64,000 nucleotides of DNA from Hydrogenophilaceae bacterium. GTDB lineage: Bacteria > Pseudomonadota > Gammaproteobacteria > Burkholderiales > Thiobacillaceae. The DNA lies in assembly GCA_024709485.1 (NCBI GenBank), contig JANJWO010000065.1, positions 1 through 64,000 on the forward strand. The letters are read 5' to 3'. Shown here piece after piece: positions 27,186 through 35,918 of the stretch. The translations under genes and the position numbers were made by a program. How positions within the stretch are numbered: the first letter of the stretch is position 1; each line of letters begins with the position of its first letter. Under the pieces are notes generated by a model. It did not search any database. It saw nothing but the letters and a program-made list of their open reading frames with translations, and was not told where the DNA came from.

Positions 27186-27821
27186 CTAGCCGACAAGGCC
27201 GGGAAACAGGCCGGCCAGCCCGCGCGCCATCATCTCGACCGAGATGGCGGCGATGATCAGGCCCATCAGCCGGGTGACGACATGGATGCCGGTCTTGCCC
27301 AGGCGCCTGGCGATGGCCGGCGCCGCACGGAAGGCGACCCATACCGACAGCGCCACCAGCGTGATGGGGATGAGCAGCGCGGCCTGGTGCACGATGTCGC
27401 CCGGCGCCTGGCCGGCGGCGACGATGACGTGGGTGATGGCGCCAGGACCGGCCAACAGCGGCACGCCCAGCGGCACCGCGCCGACCGCTTCCTTCTCTTC
27501 GACCTCCTCGGCCTCGTCCGGCGTCTGCCTGAGCGGGCTGATATGCGCATGCAGCATCGACAAGGCCAGCATCAGCAGCAGCAGGCCGCCCGCCACCGAG
27601 AACGCCTCGATGCGGATGCCGAAGAAGCGGAGCATGGATTCGCCCATGAAGCTGAACACGACCAGCACCAGCCATACCGTCATGGACGAAATCCAGGCCG
27701 CCTGATGCGACTGGCTGCGCGTGAAACCGCGCGTGGCCAGCAGGAAGATCGGAATCACGCCGACCGGGTCGACGATGGCGAACAGCGTGAGGGCGGCCTG
27801 GGTGAGGGCGGCGATATCCAT
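27186..27821 (-). CDS. MarC family integral membrane protein
   Basis: A 211-residue membrane protein with six hydrophobic helices. It starts with the MarC signature LTLFAIVDPVGVIPIFL and has the GGLLLLMLALSML and VPLLAGPGAITHVIVAA blocks in the usual order. MarC proteins (YchE, YhgN) were once linked to antibiotic resistance but their function remains unclear. The frame is open far upstream, but the ATG at 27821 fits the family start. Between rubrerythrin and this gene (27048-27185) I see only AT-rich sequence with promoter-like words. Confidence 0.92.
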   Translation of the reverse strand: MDIAALTQAALTLFAIVDPVGVIPIFLLATRGFTRSQSHQAAWISSMTVWLVLVVFSFMGESMLRFFGIRIEAFSVAGGLLLLMLALSMLHAHISPLRQTPDEAEEVEEKEAVGAVPLGVPLLAGPGAITHVIVAAGQAPGDIVHQAALLIPITLVALSVWVAFRAAPAIARRLGKTGIHVVTRLMGLIIAAISVEMMARGLAGLFPGLVG

Positions 27822-27920
27822 GGCCGAATGATAGCGGCAGGCGGAGAAGTTGGGGGAATGGCGCAATGCGCGCGGCACCGGCAGGCGCCGGCTTGGGGCT
27901 GCCGGCGTTATCATGCCCGC

Positions 27921-28277
27921 ATGAAACCCCGACTGACCTTCCGCCTCATTCTCGGCGAAACCATCGCCCTCGGGCCGGGCAAGATACAGCTGCTCGAAGC
28001 CATTCGCGAAACCGGCTCCATCGCGGGCGCCGGCCGGCGCATGCAGATGAGCTACAAGCGCGCCTGGCATCTGGTCGACACCATGAACCGCTGTTTCAAG
28101 TCCCCGCTGGTCGAGGCGAGCAAGGGCGGCGCAAGTGGCGGCGGTGCGGCGCTGACGCCCCTGGCCGAGGAGATCATCGTGCTTTACCGGCGCCTGGAGG
28201 CGCGCGCGCGCAAGGCGGCGCGGGCGGAGCTGGAAGCGCTCGAAGCGCGCCTCGCCCCGGACATTCGCGAGGACTGA
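27921..28277 (+). CDS. modE: ModE-type molybdate-operon regulator, DNA-binding domain only
   Basis: A 118-residue winged-helix protein of the ModE N-terminal type (ALGPGKIQLLEAIRETGSIA; RRMQMSYKRAWHLVDTMN). Full-length ModE adds two molbindin domains that sense molybdate; these are absent here, so sensing must occur another way or the protein is a constitutive repressor/activator. It is 90 bases upstream of modA, whose leader has a matching palindromic operator. Similar short ModE-like proteins are common in proteobacteria. Confidence 0.87.
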   Translation: MKPRLTFRLILGETIALGPGKIQLLEAIRETGSIAGAGRRMQMSYKRAWHLVDTMNRCFKSPLVEASKGGASGGGAALTPLAEEIIVLYRRLEARARKAARAELEALEARLAPDIRED

Positions 28278-28322
28278 TTCCGCAGATGCATGCGGCGCCG
28301 GCCTGCGCTTGATGGCCTTGCA

Positions 28323-28350
28323 TTCGATATGACATACTGAATATATCGAA
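28323..28350. promoter_or_regulatory. ModE-type operator upstream of modA
   Basis: A 28-base inverted repeat with perfect 8-base ends, TTCGATAT (28323-28330) and ATATCGAA (28343-28350), 12 bases apart. The known ModE box has inverted CGNTATATA-type half-sites of this kind. It ends 17 bases before the modA ATG, just ahead of the AAAGGAG ribosome site, so a bound dimer would block transcription. Confidence 0.75.
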
Positions 28351-28367
28351 ATGAAAAAGGAGTCGTC

Positions 28368-29114
28368 ATGCCCCGAGTATTGCGGCCCCTGCTGGCGCTG
28401 GCCGCGCTGGCCGTCTGTGCGAGCGCATGGGCGGAACAGGCCAGCATCGCCGTGGCGGCGAACTTCAGCGCGCCGATGAAACAGCTGGCGCCCTTGTTCG
28501 AGCAGGCCACCGGCCACACCCTGGCGCTGTCTTCCGGCAGCACCGGCAAGTTCTACACGCAGATCAAGCATGGCGCGCCCTTCGACGTGCTGCTGGCCGC
28601 CGACGACGAGACGCCGGCGCGGCTGCTCAGGGAAGGCGATGCCGTGCGGACGCAGACCTACGCCATCGGCAAGCTGGCGCTGTGGAGCGCCGACGCGGCG
28701 AAAATCGACGGCAGCGATGCGGTGCTGCGCCGCGGCGCCTACCACAAGCTCGCCGTCGCCAATCCCAAGCTCGCGCCCTATGGCGCGGCGGCCATGCAGG
28801 TGCTGGAAAAAATGGGCTTGGCCGGGCAGGCCAAGGAAAAATTCGTGACCGGCGAGAACATCGGCCAGACCCACCAGTTCGTCGCCAGCGGCAATGCCGA
28901 CATCGGCTTCGTCGCCTTGTCGCAGGTCTGGCAGGACGGCAAGCTCAGCGGCGGCTCGGCCTGGTTGGTGCCGGCCTCGTTCTACACGCCGATCCGCCAG
29001 GACGCGGCCCTGTTGAAGCGCGGCGAGGCCAACGCCGCCGCGCGCGCCCTGCTCGACTTCCTGAAAACTCCGCAGGCGCAGGCGCTGATCCGCGGCTACG
29101 GCTACGCTATCTGA
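28368..29114 (+). CDS. modA: Molybdate ABC transporter substrate-binding protein
   Basis: A 248-residue periplasmic protein that captures molybdate or tungstate. A signal peptide ([15 protein letters not shown]) precedes the mature start [15 protein letters not shown]. The binding-site blocks [20 protein letters not shown] and [20 protein letters not shown] are those of ModA. The ATG follows AAAGGAGTCGTC. It is followed two bases later by modB. Confidence 0.95.
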   Translation: MPRVLRPLLALAALAVCASAWAEQASIAVAANFSAPMKQLAPLFEQATGHTLALSSGSTGKFYTQIKHGAPFDVLLAADDETPARLLREGDAVRTQTYAIGKLALWSADAAKIDGSDAVLRRGAYHKLAVANPKLAPYGAAAMQVLEKMGLAGQAKEKFVTGENIGQTHQFVASGNADIGFVALSQVWQDGKLSGGSAWLVPASFYTPIRQDAALLKRGEANAAARALLDFLKTPQAQALIRGYGYAI

Positions 29115-29116
29115 TC

Positions 29117-29800
29117 ATGCCCCTGCCCGCGCTCGACCACACGGCCATCCTGCTCACGCTCAAGCTGGCAACGGCGACCACGCTGCTGCTGCTCTTGATC
29201 GCCACGCCGCTGGCCTGGTGGCTGACGCACACGCACGCGCGCCTGCGCGCGGTGGTCACCGCGCTGGTGTCGCTGCCGCTGGTGCTGCCGCCCACCGTGC
29301 TCGGCTTCTATCTATTGGTGTTGCTCGGCCCCAATGGCCTGGTCGGCGGCTGGATGCTGGCGCTCGGGCTGGAAACCCTGCCCTTCACCTTCGGCGGCCT
29401 GGTGGTCGGCTCGGTGGTGTTCTCGCTGCCGTTCGCGGTGCAGCCGCTCGCCAACGCCTTCGCCGCCATCGGCGCGCGCCCGCTGGAAGTCGCCGCCACC
29501 TTGCGCGCCTCGCCCTGGGACCGCTTTTTTAGTATTGCCATGCCGCTGGCGCGTCCCGGTTTCGTCACCGCCGCCGTGCTCGCCTTCGCCCACACCGTCG
29601 GCGAGTTCGGCGTGGTGCTGATGCTGGGCGGCAACATCCCGGGCGAGACGCGCGTGCTGTCGGTGGCGATCTACGACCACGTCGAGGCGCTGGAATATGC
29701 CGAGGCGCATGTGCTGTCGGCCGGACTGGTGGCCTTTTCCTTCGTCGTGCTGCTGCTGCTGGGTAAGCGCGGCGGGCAGTGGCAGCGGATGCCGGCATGA
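29117..29800 (+). CDS. modB: Molybdate ABC transporter permease
   Basis: A 227-residue membrane subunit with about five helices and the ABC permease EAA-type loop ([20 protein letters not shown]). The block [20 protein letters not shown] is characteristic of ModB. It starts two bases after modA and its stop overlaps modC by four bases, giving modABC as one translationally coupled unit. Confidence 0.95.
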   Translation: MPLPALDHTAILLTLKLATATTLLLLLIATPLAWWLTHTHARLRAVVTALVSLPLVLPPTVLGFYLLVLLGPNGLVGGWMLALGLETLPFTFGGLVVGSVVFSLPFAVQPLANAFAAIGARPLEVAATLRASPWDRFFSIAMPLARPGFVTAAVLAFAHTVGEFGVVLMLGGNIPGETRVLSVAIYDHVEALEYAEAHVLSAGLVAFSFVVLLLLGKRGGQWQRMPA

Positions 29801-30861
29801 GCCGGATCGAGGCGCGCTTCCAAAGCCGGTTCGGCGCGTTCGCGCTCGACGCCGAGTTCCGCATGCCGGGCCGGGGCGTCACTGCGCTGTTCGGGCCCTC
29901 GGGCTCGGGCAAGACCACGCTGCTGCGGCTCATCGCCGGCCTCGCGCGCGCGCCGGGGCGCCTCGTCGTCAACGGCGAAGTCTGGCAGGACGAGAAAACT
30001 TTCCTGCCCACGCCGCGCCGCGCGCTCGGCTACGTGTTCCAGGAAGCCAGCCTGTTCCCCCACCTGTCGGTGCGCGGCAACCTGGACTACGGCTGGCAGC
30101 GCGTGCCGGCGGGCGAGCGCACGCTGAACCGCGAGGACGTGATCGGCTGGCTCGGCCTGGACAGCCTCATCGACCGCATGCCGCACCAGCTCTCCGGCGG
30201 CCAGCGCCAGCGCGTCGCCCTCGGGCGCGCGCTCTTGTCGTGCCCGCGCCTGCTGCTCATGGACGAGCCGATGGCGGCGCTGGACGCCAACGCGCGCGCC
30301 GAGATCCTGCCCTATCTGGAACGCCTGCATCGCGAGCTGGCGCTGCCGGTGCTCTATGTCAGCCACGCGCTCGATGAAGTGGCGCGTCTGGCCGATCACC
30401 TGCTGCTGATCGAGGCGGGGCGCATTACCTATCAGGGCCCGCTGGCCCAAGGCCTGACGCGGCTCGACCTGCCGCTGGCGCATCGCGATCTCGCCGCCAC
30501 CGTGCTCGATGCCGTCGTCGTCGGCCAGGATGCCGGGCTACAGCTCACGCGGGTGGCGAGCGGCAGCGTGGAACTCGAACTCGCGGGCTTGCACGGCAGG
30601 CCGGGCGAACCGCTGCGGGTGCGCGTCGCCGCGCGCGACGTCAGTCTGGCACTGGCCATGCCGCAGCAGACCAGCATCCTCAATCTGCTGCCGGCAGAGG
30701 TGGAGGAACTAGCCGAGGATGCACCCGGCCAGGTGCTGGTGAAGCTCGCGCTGGGAGAGCGGCCGCTGCTCGCGCGCATCACCCGCAAGTCTGCGCAACT
30801 GCTGAAGCTGGAAAAGGGCGTGCGGGTGATCGCCCAGGTGAAAAGCGTGGCGGTGGCCTGA
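29797..30861 (+). CDS. modC: Molybdate ABC transporter ATPase
   Basis: A 354-residue ATPase with Walker [10 protein letters not shown], the signature [16 protein letters not shown] and Walker [13 protein letters not shown]. The C-terminal 100 residues form a TOBE/Mop domain ([20 protein letters not shown]), which binds molybdate in known ModC proteins. The ATG at 29797 overlaps the modB stop (ATGA). In this locus ModC's Mop domain is the only visible molybdate-binding regulatory domain apart from ModA. Confidence 0.95.
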   Translation: MSRIEARFQSRFGAFALDAEFRMPGRGVTALFGPSGSGKTTLLRLIAGLARAPGRLVVNGEVWQDEKTFLPTPRRALGYVFQEASLFPHLSVRGNLDYGWQRVPAGERTLNREDVIGWLGLDSLIDRMPHQLSGGQRQRVALGRALLSCPRLLLMDEPMAALDANARAEILPYLERLHRELALPVLYVSHALDEVARLADHLLLIEAGRITYQGPLAQGLTRLDLPLAHRDLAATVLDAVVVGQDAGLQLTRVASGSVELELAGLHGRPGEPLRVRVAARDVSLALAMPQQTSILNLLPAEVEELAEDAPGQVLVKLALGERPLLARITRKSAQLLKLEKGVRVIAQVKSVAVA

Positions 30862-30865
30862 GTCC

Positions 30866-31231
30866 TTACAACTCGGAAAACAGGTAGATCAACAGGACCA
30901 GGCCCAGCAGCATCACCGACAGATTCATGGCGATGCCGCCCCAGGTGCAGTAGCGCGCGGGGATTTCCACCGGTTTCAGCGTCTTCAGCACGCGTCGGAA
31001 CTGCACGATGGAAAAGCCGATGACGGTCAGCGCCAGCACGATGAAGGCGACACCGATCCAGAAGGAGAAATCGCGCCCGGCGCCGGAAGGGTGCTGCCGC
31101 AGCACATGCAGGAACAGGCCGAAGCGCTCCAGCACGAAGCCGAAGGCCATGAGCGTGAGGCCGGTGCGGTTCCACGCCATCAGCGTGCGCTCGGCGGCGA
31201 AGAACACGCGCGGGTCGTTGAGGTCGGACAT
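30866..31231 (-). CDS. DUF202 family membrane protein (YidH-like)
   Basis: A 121-residue protein with three hydrophobic helices. The N-terminal RVFFAAERTLMAWNRTGLTL motif is diagnostic of DUF202/YidH proteins. No function is established. It is convergent with modC (five-base gap) and lies 20 bases downstream of oxyR in the same orientation, so it may be co-transcribed with oxyR. Confidence 0.87.
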   Translation of the reverse strand: MSDLNDPRVFFAAERTLMAWNRTGLTLMAFGFVLERFGLFLHVLRQHPSGAGRDFSFWIGVAFIVLALTVIGFSIVQFRRVLKTLKPVEIPARYCTWGGIAMNLSVMLLGLVLLIYLFSEL

Positions 31232-31251
31232 GCGGATTCCTTGTATGAAAG

Positions 31252-32187
31252 TCAGCGTTTGCCGGGACGGATTTTTTCCACGCAGGGCAGGGTGGCGGCG
31301 AGCACCGCCTGGCGCACGGCCTCAATCGCGCGCGGGCGCGGAAAGCTTTTGCGCCAGGCGAGCGTGACCACGCGCGTGGGCGCGGGCTTGCTGAAGGGGC
31401 GGTAGACGAGCAGGCTGTCGGCAGACGAGTGCAGGCGCGTGGCGGTGCAGGGCAGCACCGTGGCGCCCATGCCCGAGGCCACCATGTGGCGGATGGTTTC
31501 CAGCGAACTGCTCTCCAGGGTCTTCTGCAGGCCGTCGCTGGCCGAGCGGTTGAGGGCGGGGCAGACCTTCAATACCTGGTCGCGGAAGCAGTGGCCGCTG
31601 CCCAACAGCAGCAGGTTTTCCTGTTCCAGTTCCGCGCTGGCGACGGTCTTCTTTTTCTTCCAGGCATGGTCGGCGGGCACCGCCACCACGAAGGGCTCCT
31701 CGTACAGGGGCAGCGCCAGAAGGGAGGCATCCTCCACCGGGGTGGCGACGATCATGGCATCGAGCTCGCCCTTCTTGAGTTTCTCGGTCAGCACCCGGGT
31801 GTAGCTTTCCTCGAGCAGCAGCGGCATGTGCGGGGCGCGCTCGCGCAGCTGCGGAATCAGCTCCGGCAGGAGGTAAGGCGCGATGGTGTAGATGGCGCCG
31901 AGTTTCAAGGGCCCTTGCAGATCGTCCTTGGCTTCCGCGGCCAGATTCTTGATGCCGTCCACCAGTTCGAAGATGCGCGCGGCCTGTTCCGTCACGCGCT
32001 CGCCCGCCGGCGTGACGGCAAGCTCGCCGCCGCCGCCGCGCTCGAACAGGGGGACGCCGAGTTCCTCCTCGAGTTTCTTGATCGCGACCGAGAGCGTGGG
32101 CTGCGACACGAAGCAGGCCTCGGCGGCGCGGCCGAAATGTCTTTCGCGCGCGACGGCCAGCACGTACTTGAGTTCGGTGAGCGTCAT
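31252..32187 (-). CDS. oxyR: Hydrogen peroxide-sensing regulator OxyR
   Basis: A 311-residue LysR-family regulator. The N-terminal helix-turn-helix (FGRAAEACFVSQPTLSVAIK, 18-37) and the redox pair C200 and C209 within SGHCFRDQVLKVCP match OxyR, in which H2O2 makes a disulfide that switches the protein into an activator. Together with the rubrerythrin module it suggests a sizeable peroxide defence. The gap upstream (32188-32438) holds no gene; it is divergent toward the next one and I see no clear OxyR box. Confidence 0.95.
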   Translation of the reverse strand: MTLTELKYVLAVARERHFGRAAEACFVSQPTLSVAIKKLEEELGVPLFERGGGGELAVTPAGERVTEQAARIFELVDGIKNLAAEAKDDLQGPLKLGAIYTIAPYLLPELIPQLRERAPHMPLLLEESYTRVLTEKLKKGELDAMIVATPVEDASLLALPLYEEPFVVAVPADHAWKKKKTVASAELEQENLLLLGSGHCFRDQVLKVCPALNRSASDGLQKTLESSSLETIRHMVASGMGATVLPCTATRLHSSADSLLVYRPFSKPAPTRVVTLAWRKSFPRPRAIEAVRQAVLAATLPCVEKIRPGKR

Positions 32188-32438
32188 GGAGGGCGGCTAT
32201 CGAGCCGTCTGCAGCAATCAATTCGCTCCAGTCTACCCCCGGTTATTTGCTGACAACAAGCGCACTTGCTTCCGGCCCCGGCACGGGCCGCCACCATGGC
32301 GTTGATCCCGCCAGGCGTTCACAGGGCTTGTGCGTTGTCGGTGGGGCGGCGCCAGGGCCGGGATTGCGCGCAAAGGGCGATTGCGCGGGCGTGTTGCCGG
32401 GCTAATATTCAACTATCGCTGCAGCCAGGAGGAATGTC

Positions 32439-32885
32439 ATGATCCGGAAAATGCTTTTTATCGCCGTGCTCGCGCTCGCGGCGCCGTCATACGCCATGCC
32501 CGTGGAAGTCGCATGCCATTGGGACGAGCCCGTGAGATACCAGAGCGGCACGTCGGCAGTGCTGGAAACCCTCTTTGGCAAGGCGAGCGAGCCTGCCTAT
32601 TTCAGCATCGATGCCGATGCGGGCTTCGTCGCCCATAGCGATCCGAACAACGCCCAGGCGGCGCTGCTGCCCAAGCTGACCCTGTTCAGCAAAAGAGAAA
32701 GCGTGAAAATCGTTGCCGCATCGCCGAATGTCCAGGACCTGCCGAACACCCAGGCGGTGCTGGAAATCGTCATCGATCGCTACACGCTGGAGAGCAGCAT
32801 GATATTGGCCATGCCCTCCTCCAGGCAGGATGTCATGGCGGCGCAATGGTCGCGCGCCGGCCGCTGCCTGGCCCGCAGGCTTTGA
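32439..32885 (+). CDS. Hypothetical secreted/periplasmic protein
   Basis: A 148-residue protein with a signal peptide (MLFIAVLALAAPSYA, cleavage near 19) and a mature domain of mixed strands and two cysteines (C27 and C143) that could form a disulfide. The ATG is preceded by a strong CAGGAGGAA ribosome site. No family recognised. It stands alone between oxyR and the lut operon. Confidence 0.7.
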   Translation: MIRKMLFIAVLALAAPSYAMPVEVACHWDEPVRYQSGTSAVLETLFGKASEPAYFSIDADAGFVAHSDPNNAQAALLPKLTLFSKRESVKIVAASPNVQDLPNTQAVLEIVIDRYTLESSMILAMPSSRQDVMAAQWSRAGRCLARRL

Positions 32886-33061
32886 GGCCGGCGCGGAAAC
32901 CACGTCATCGCCGCCGCCGTTGATGGCGCCAGGCCCGCCCCAAGCAGGCGGTGCGGCAGCCGGGGCGGCCTGTCGAGCCGAAACAGGAATAATCGCGCCG
33001 CCCGATTCATCGCGCCGCCTTCTTCCACTAACATAGGCTGACCTCTTTTCCGGACCTGTGC

Positions 33062-33853
33062 ATGCGCGTCGCCCTGTTCGTTTCTTGCCTCGTCGACCTG
33101 TTCCGGCCCAGCGCCGGCTTTGCCGCAGTCAAGCTGCTGGAGCGCCTGGGCGCGGAAGTGGTGGTGCCGCCGGCGCAGACCTGCTGCGGCCAGCCGGCCT
33201 ACAACAGCGGCGACTTCAACACCGCGCGCGAGCTGGCGCGGCCGCTCGTCGACGCCCTGGCTTTTTACGATCACGTCGTCGTGCCTTCCGGCTCCTGCGC
33301 CGGCATGCTGATCACGCACTATCCCGAACTGTTCAAGGCCGAGCCGCTGTGGCAGGCCAAGGCCGAAACCCTGGCTGCGCGCACGCGCGAGCTCTCCGCC
33401 TTCCTCGCCGAGCATGGCGGCGACGACTTCATCGACGCGAGCTTTGCCGGCAAGGTGGCGATGCACGACTCCTGTTCGTCGCGGCGCGAGTTGGGCGTGC
33501 TCGACCAGCCGCGCGCGCTGCTGGGACAGGTGTCCGGGCTCGAGCCGGTCGAGCTCAAGGACGCGGAAACCTGCTGCGGCTTCGGCGGCACCTTCTGCGT
33601 GAAGTATCCGGACATTTCCGGGCGCATGGTGTCGGACAAGGCCGAGGCCGTCGTTGCCAGCGGCGCCGACCTCCTGGTCTCCGGCGACCTCGGCTGCCTG
33701 ATGAACATCGCCGGGCGCTTGAAGCGCATGGGCAGCCCGGTGCGCGTCTATCACCTCGCCGAAGTGCTGGCCGGCATGACGTCCAGCCCCGGCATTGGTG
33801 ACGGGGCCATTGAAAACAGCCCCCTGGCCATCGCCGAGCCGGAAAAGCCGTGA
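33062..33853 (+). CDS. lutA: Lactate utilisation protein A (Fe-S oxidoreductase subunit)
   Basis: A 263-residue CCG-domain protein with two cysteine-rich motifs, TCCGQPAYNSG and TCCGFGGTFCVKY, and the conserved VPSGSCAGM and MHDSCSSRRELG segments. LutABC (LldEFG) oxidises L-lactate to pyruvate and passes electrons to the quinone pool. It starts a four-gene unit whose genes all overlap by four bases. The gap before it (32886-33061) has no gene. Confidence 0.95.
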   Translation: MRVALFVSCLVDLFRPSAGFAAVKLLERLGAEVVVPPAQTCCGQPAYNSGDFNTARELARPLVDALAFYDHVVVPSGSCAGMLITHYPELFKAEPLWQAKAETLAARTRELSAFLAEHGGDDFIDASFAGKVAMHDSCSSRRELGVLDQPRALLGQVSGLEPVELKDAETCCGFGGTFCVKYPDISGRMVSDKAEAVVASGADLLVSGDLGCLMNIAGRLKRMGSPVRVYHLAEVLAGMTSSPGIGDGAIENSPLAIAEPEKP

Positions 33854-35268
33854 AGCCGACCTCGCACGCCTTCTCCAGCAACGCGCATCGCGCCCTGCAC
33901 GACAGGACTTTGCAGCAGGCGCTGGCCAAGGCCGGCGTGGGCTTCGTCGACAAGCGCCGCGCCGCCATCGACGGCCTGCCCGAATTCCAGGCACTCAAGG
34001 AGGCCGGGCGGCGCATCAAAGACCACACCCTCGCCAACCTCGATCATTACCTGCTGCGCTTCGAAGCCCAGGTGCAGGCCGCCGGCGGCCGCGTGCACTG
34101 GGCGGCAACCCCGCAAGAGGCCTGCGCCGCGGTGCTCGACATCTGCCAGAAATCCGGTGCGAAAATGGTCGCCAAGGGCAAGTCCATGGTCGGCGAGGAG
34201 ATCGCCATCAACGACGCGCTCGAAGGCGCGGGCTTCGAGGTGGTCGAGACCGATCTTGGCGAATACATCATCCAGATCGCGCACGAGCCGCCCAGCCACA
34301 TCATCGCGCCGGCGGTGCACAAGACGCGCCAGCAGATCGCCGACCTGTTCCAGAATCTGCACCATCAGCCCGGGCTGACACGGCCATTGCAGACCGTGCC
34401 GCAGATCGTGGACGAGGCGCGCCAGGTGCTGCGCGAGAAATTCCTCGCCGCCGACGTCGGCATCACCGGCGCCAACTTCCTCATCGCCGAAACCGGCTCC
34501 ACCGTCATCGTCACCAACGAGGGCAACGGCGACCTCTCCGCCACCCTGCCGCGCGTGCACATCGTGCTCGCCAGCATCGAGAAGCTGGTGCCCAACCTGG
34601 AAGACACCTCGGTCTTGCTGCGGCTGCTGGCGCGCAGCGCCACCGGCCAGGAAATCACCTCCTACACCACCTTCTTTACCGGCCCGCGCCGCAGCGAGGA
34701 CCTCGACGGCCCCGAGGAATTCCATGTGGTGCTGGTCGACAACGGCCGCAGCCGCATGCTGGGCGGCGACTACCACGAGATGCTGCGCTGCATCCGCTGC
34801 GGCGCCTGCCTCAACCACTGCCCGGTGTACGGCGCGGTCGGCGGCCATGCTTACGGCTGGGTCTACCCCGGGCCGATGGGTGCGGTGTTGACGCCCTTGA
34901 TGGTGGGCCTGGACGAGGGCCGGCCGCTGCCCAACGCCTCCACCCTGTGCGGGCGCTGCGAGGAAGTCTGCCCCATGGCCATCCCGCTGCCGAAAATGCT
35001 GCGCGAACATCGGCGCCAGGAGTTCGCGCAGCGGCTGACGCCGCCACGCGCCAGGTGGGCGCTGGCGGCCTGGGCCTACCTTGCGAAGCGGCCCGAGCTG
35101 TATCGGCTGGCCACGCGCCTCGCCATCAAGCTGTTGAATCTTATGAGCGGCGGCAAGGGCCGCTTCCGCAGCCTGTTGTTCGCGCAGGCCTGGACCGCCG
35201 CGCGCGACCTGCCGGCGCCGCAGCGCGATACCTTCATGGCGCAGTGGCAGCAGCGGAGGAAGCCGTGA
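33850..35268 (+). CDS. lutB: Lactate utilisation protein B (Fe-S flavin-free oxidoreductase)
   Basis: A 472-residue protein with the LutB N-terminal region (GITGANFLIAETGSTVIVTN) and two 4Fe-4S motifs near the C-terminus, CIRCGACLNHCPVY and CGRCEEVCPMAIP. The C-terminal DUF3390-type tail follows. It overlaps lutA (ATGA-type) and lutC (GTGA). It works with LutA and LutC as the lactate dehydrogenase complex. Confidence 0.96.
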   Translation: MKPTSHAFSSNAHRALHDRTLQQALAKAGVGFVDKRRAAIDGLPEFQALKEAGRRIKDHTLANLDHYLLRFEAQVQAAGGRVHWAATPQEACAAVLDICQKSGAKMVAKGKSMVGEEIAINDALEGAGFEVVETDLGEYIIQIAHEPPSHIIAPAVHKTRQQIADLFQNLHHQPGLTRPLQTVPQIVDEARQVLREKFLAADVGITGANFLIAETGSTVIVTNEGNGDLSATLPRVHIVLASIEKLVPNLEDTSVLLRLLARSATGQEITSYTTFFTGPRRSEDLDGPEEFHVVLVDNGRSRMLGGDYHEMLRCIRCGACLNHCPVYGAVGGHAYGWVYPGPMGAVLTPLMVGLDEGRPLPNASTLCGRCEEVCPMAIPLPKMLREHRRQEFAQRLTPPRARWALAAWAYLAKRPELYRLATRLAIKLLNLMSGGKGRFRSLLFAQAWTAARDLPAPQRDTFMAQWQQRRKP

Positions 35269-35918
35269 GCGACAGCCGCGCCGCCATCCTCGCCCGCATT
35301 GCCAAAGCCCTCGCGCACGAAGCCGCCGCCGATGCGCCGGAAATCGTGCAGCGCATCGAGGCGCACGCGCGCGGCCCGCTGCCGCAGTGGCCGCATTCGA
35401 CGCGCGAGCGCTTCATCGAAAAGCTGGAGCAAGTCGTCGGCACCTGGGCCGAGGTCGCTTCGCCAGCACACATCGCGCAGGCCGTGGGCGACTATCTCGC
35501 TGCGCAGAATCTTGCAAAAGCCCTGGCCGTCGCCCCGCATCCGCTGCTGGACGGCATCATTTGGCCCGAAGGCTTTCAGGCGGAACGCCGCCGCGCAGTG
35601 GGTGACGACCACGTGAGCCTCGCCGTCGCCTTCTGCGCCATCGCCGAGACCGGCAGCCTGATGTTGCTGGCCGGGCCGGACAGCCCCACCACGCTCAATT
35701 TCCTGCCCGACGATTTCCTCTGCGTGCTGCCCACGAACCGAATCGTGCCGCGCATGGAAGACGCCTGGGCGCTGCTGCGCGAAGAGCGCGGCGCCATGCC
35801 GCGCGCGACCAACATCGTCACCGGCCCCTCGCGCACCGCCGACGTCGAGCAGACCATCCAGCTCGGCGCACACGGCCCGCGCCGTCTGCACGTGCTCTTG
35901 CTGCAGGGCGGCGCGTGA
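35265..35918 (+). CDS. lutC: Lactate utilisation protein C
   Basis: A 217-residue LUD-domain protein. Typical blocks are VAFCAIAETGSLMLLAGPDS, TLNFLPDDFLCVLPTNRIVP and the closing NIVTGPSRTADVEQTIQLGA. The start is a GTG that overlaps the lutB stop by four bases, and its end overlaps the MFS gene start the same way. Confidence 0.95.
   Translation: MSDSRAAILARIAKALAHEAAADAPEIVQRIEAHARGPLPQWPHSTRERFIEKLEQVVGTWAEVASPAHIAQAVGDYLAAQNLAKALAVAPHPLLDGIIWPEGFQAERRRAVGDDHVSLAVAFCAIAETGSLMLLAGPDSPTTLNFLPDDFLCVLPTNRIVPRMEDAWALLREERGAMPRATNIVTGPSRTADVEQTIQLGAHGPRRLHVLLLQGGA

Noticed and set aside
27822..28874. Extension of the MarC frame upstream to about 28.87 kb
   Set aside because: The extended part runs antisense through modE and modA and does not resemble any protein; MarC starts at 27821.
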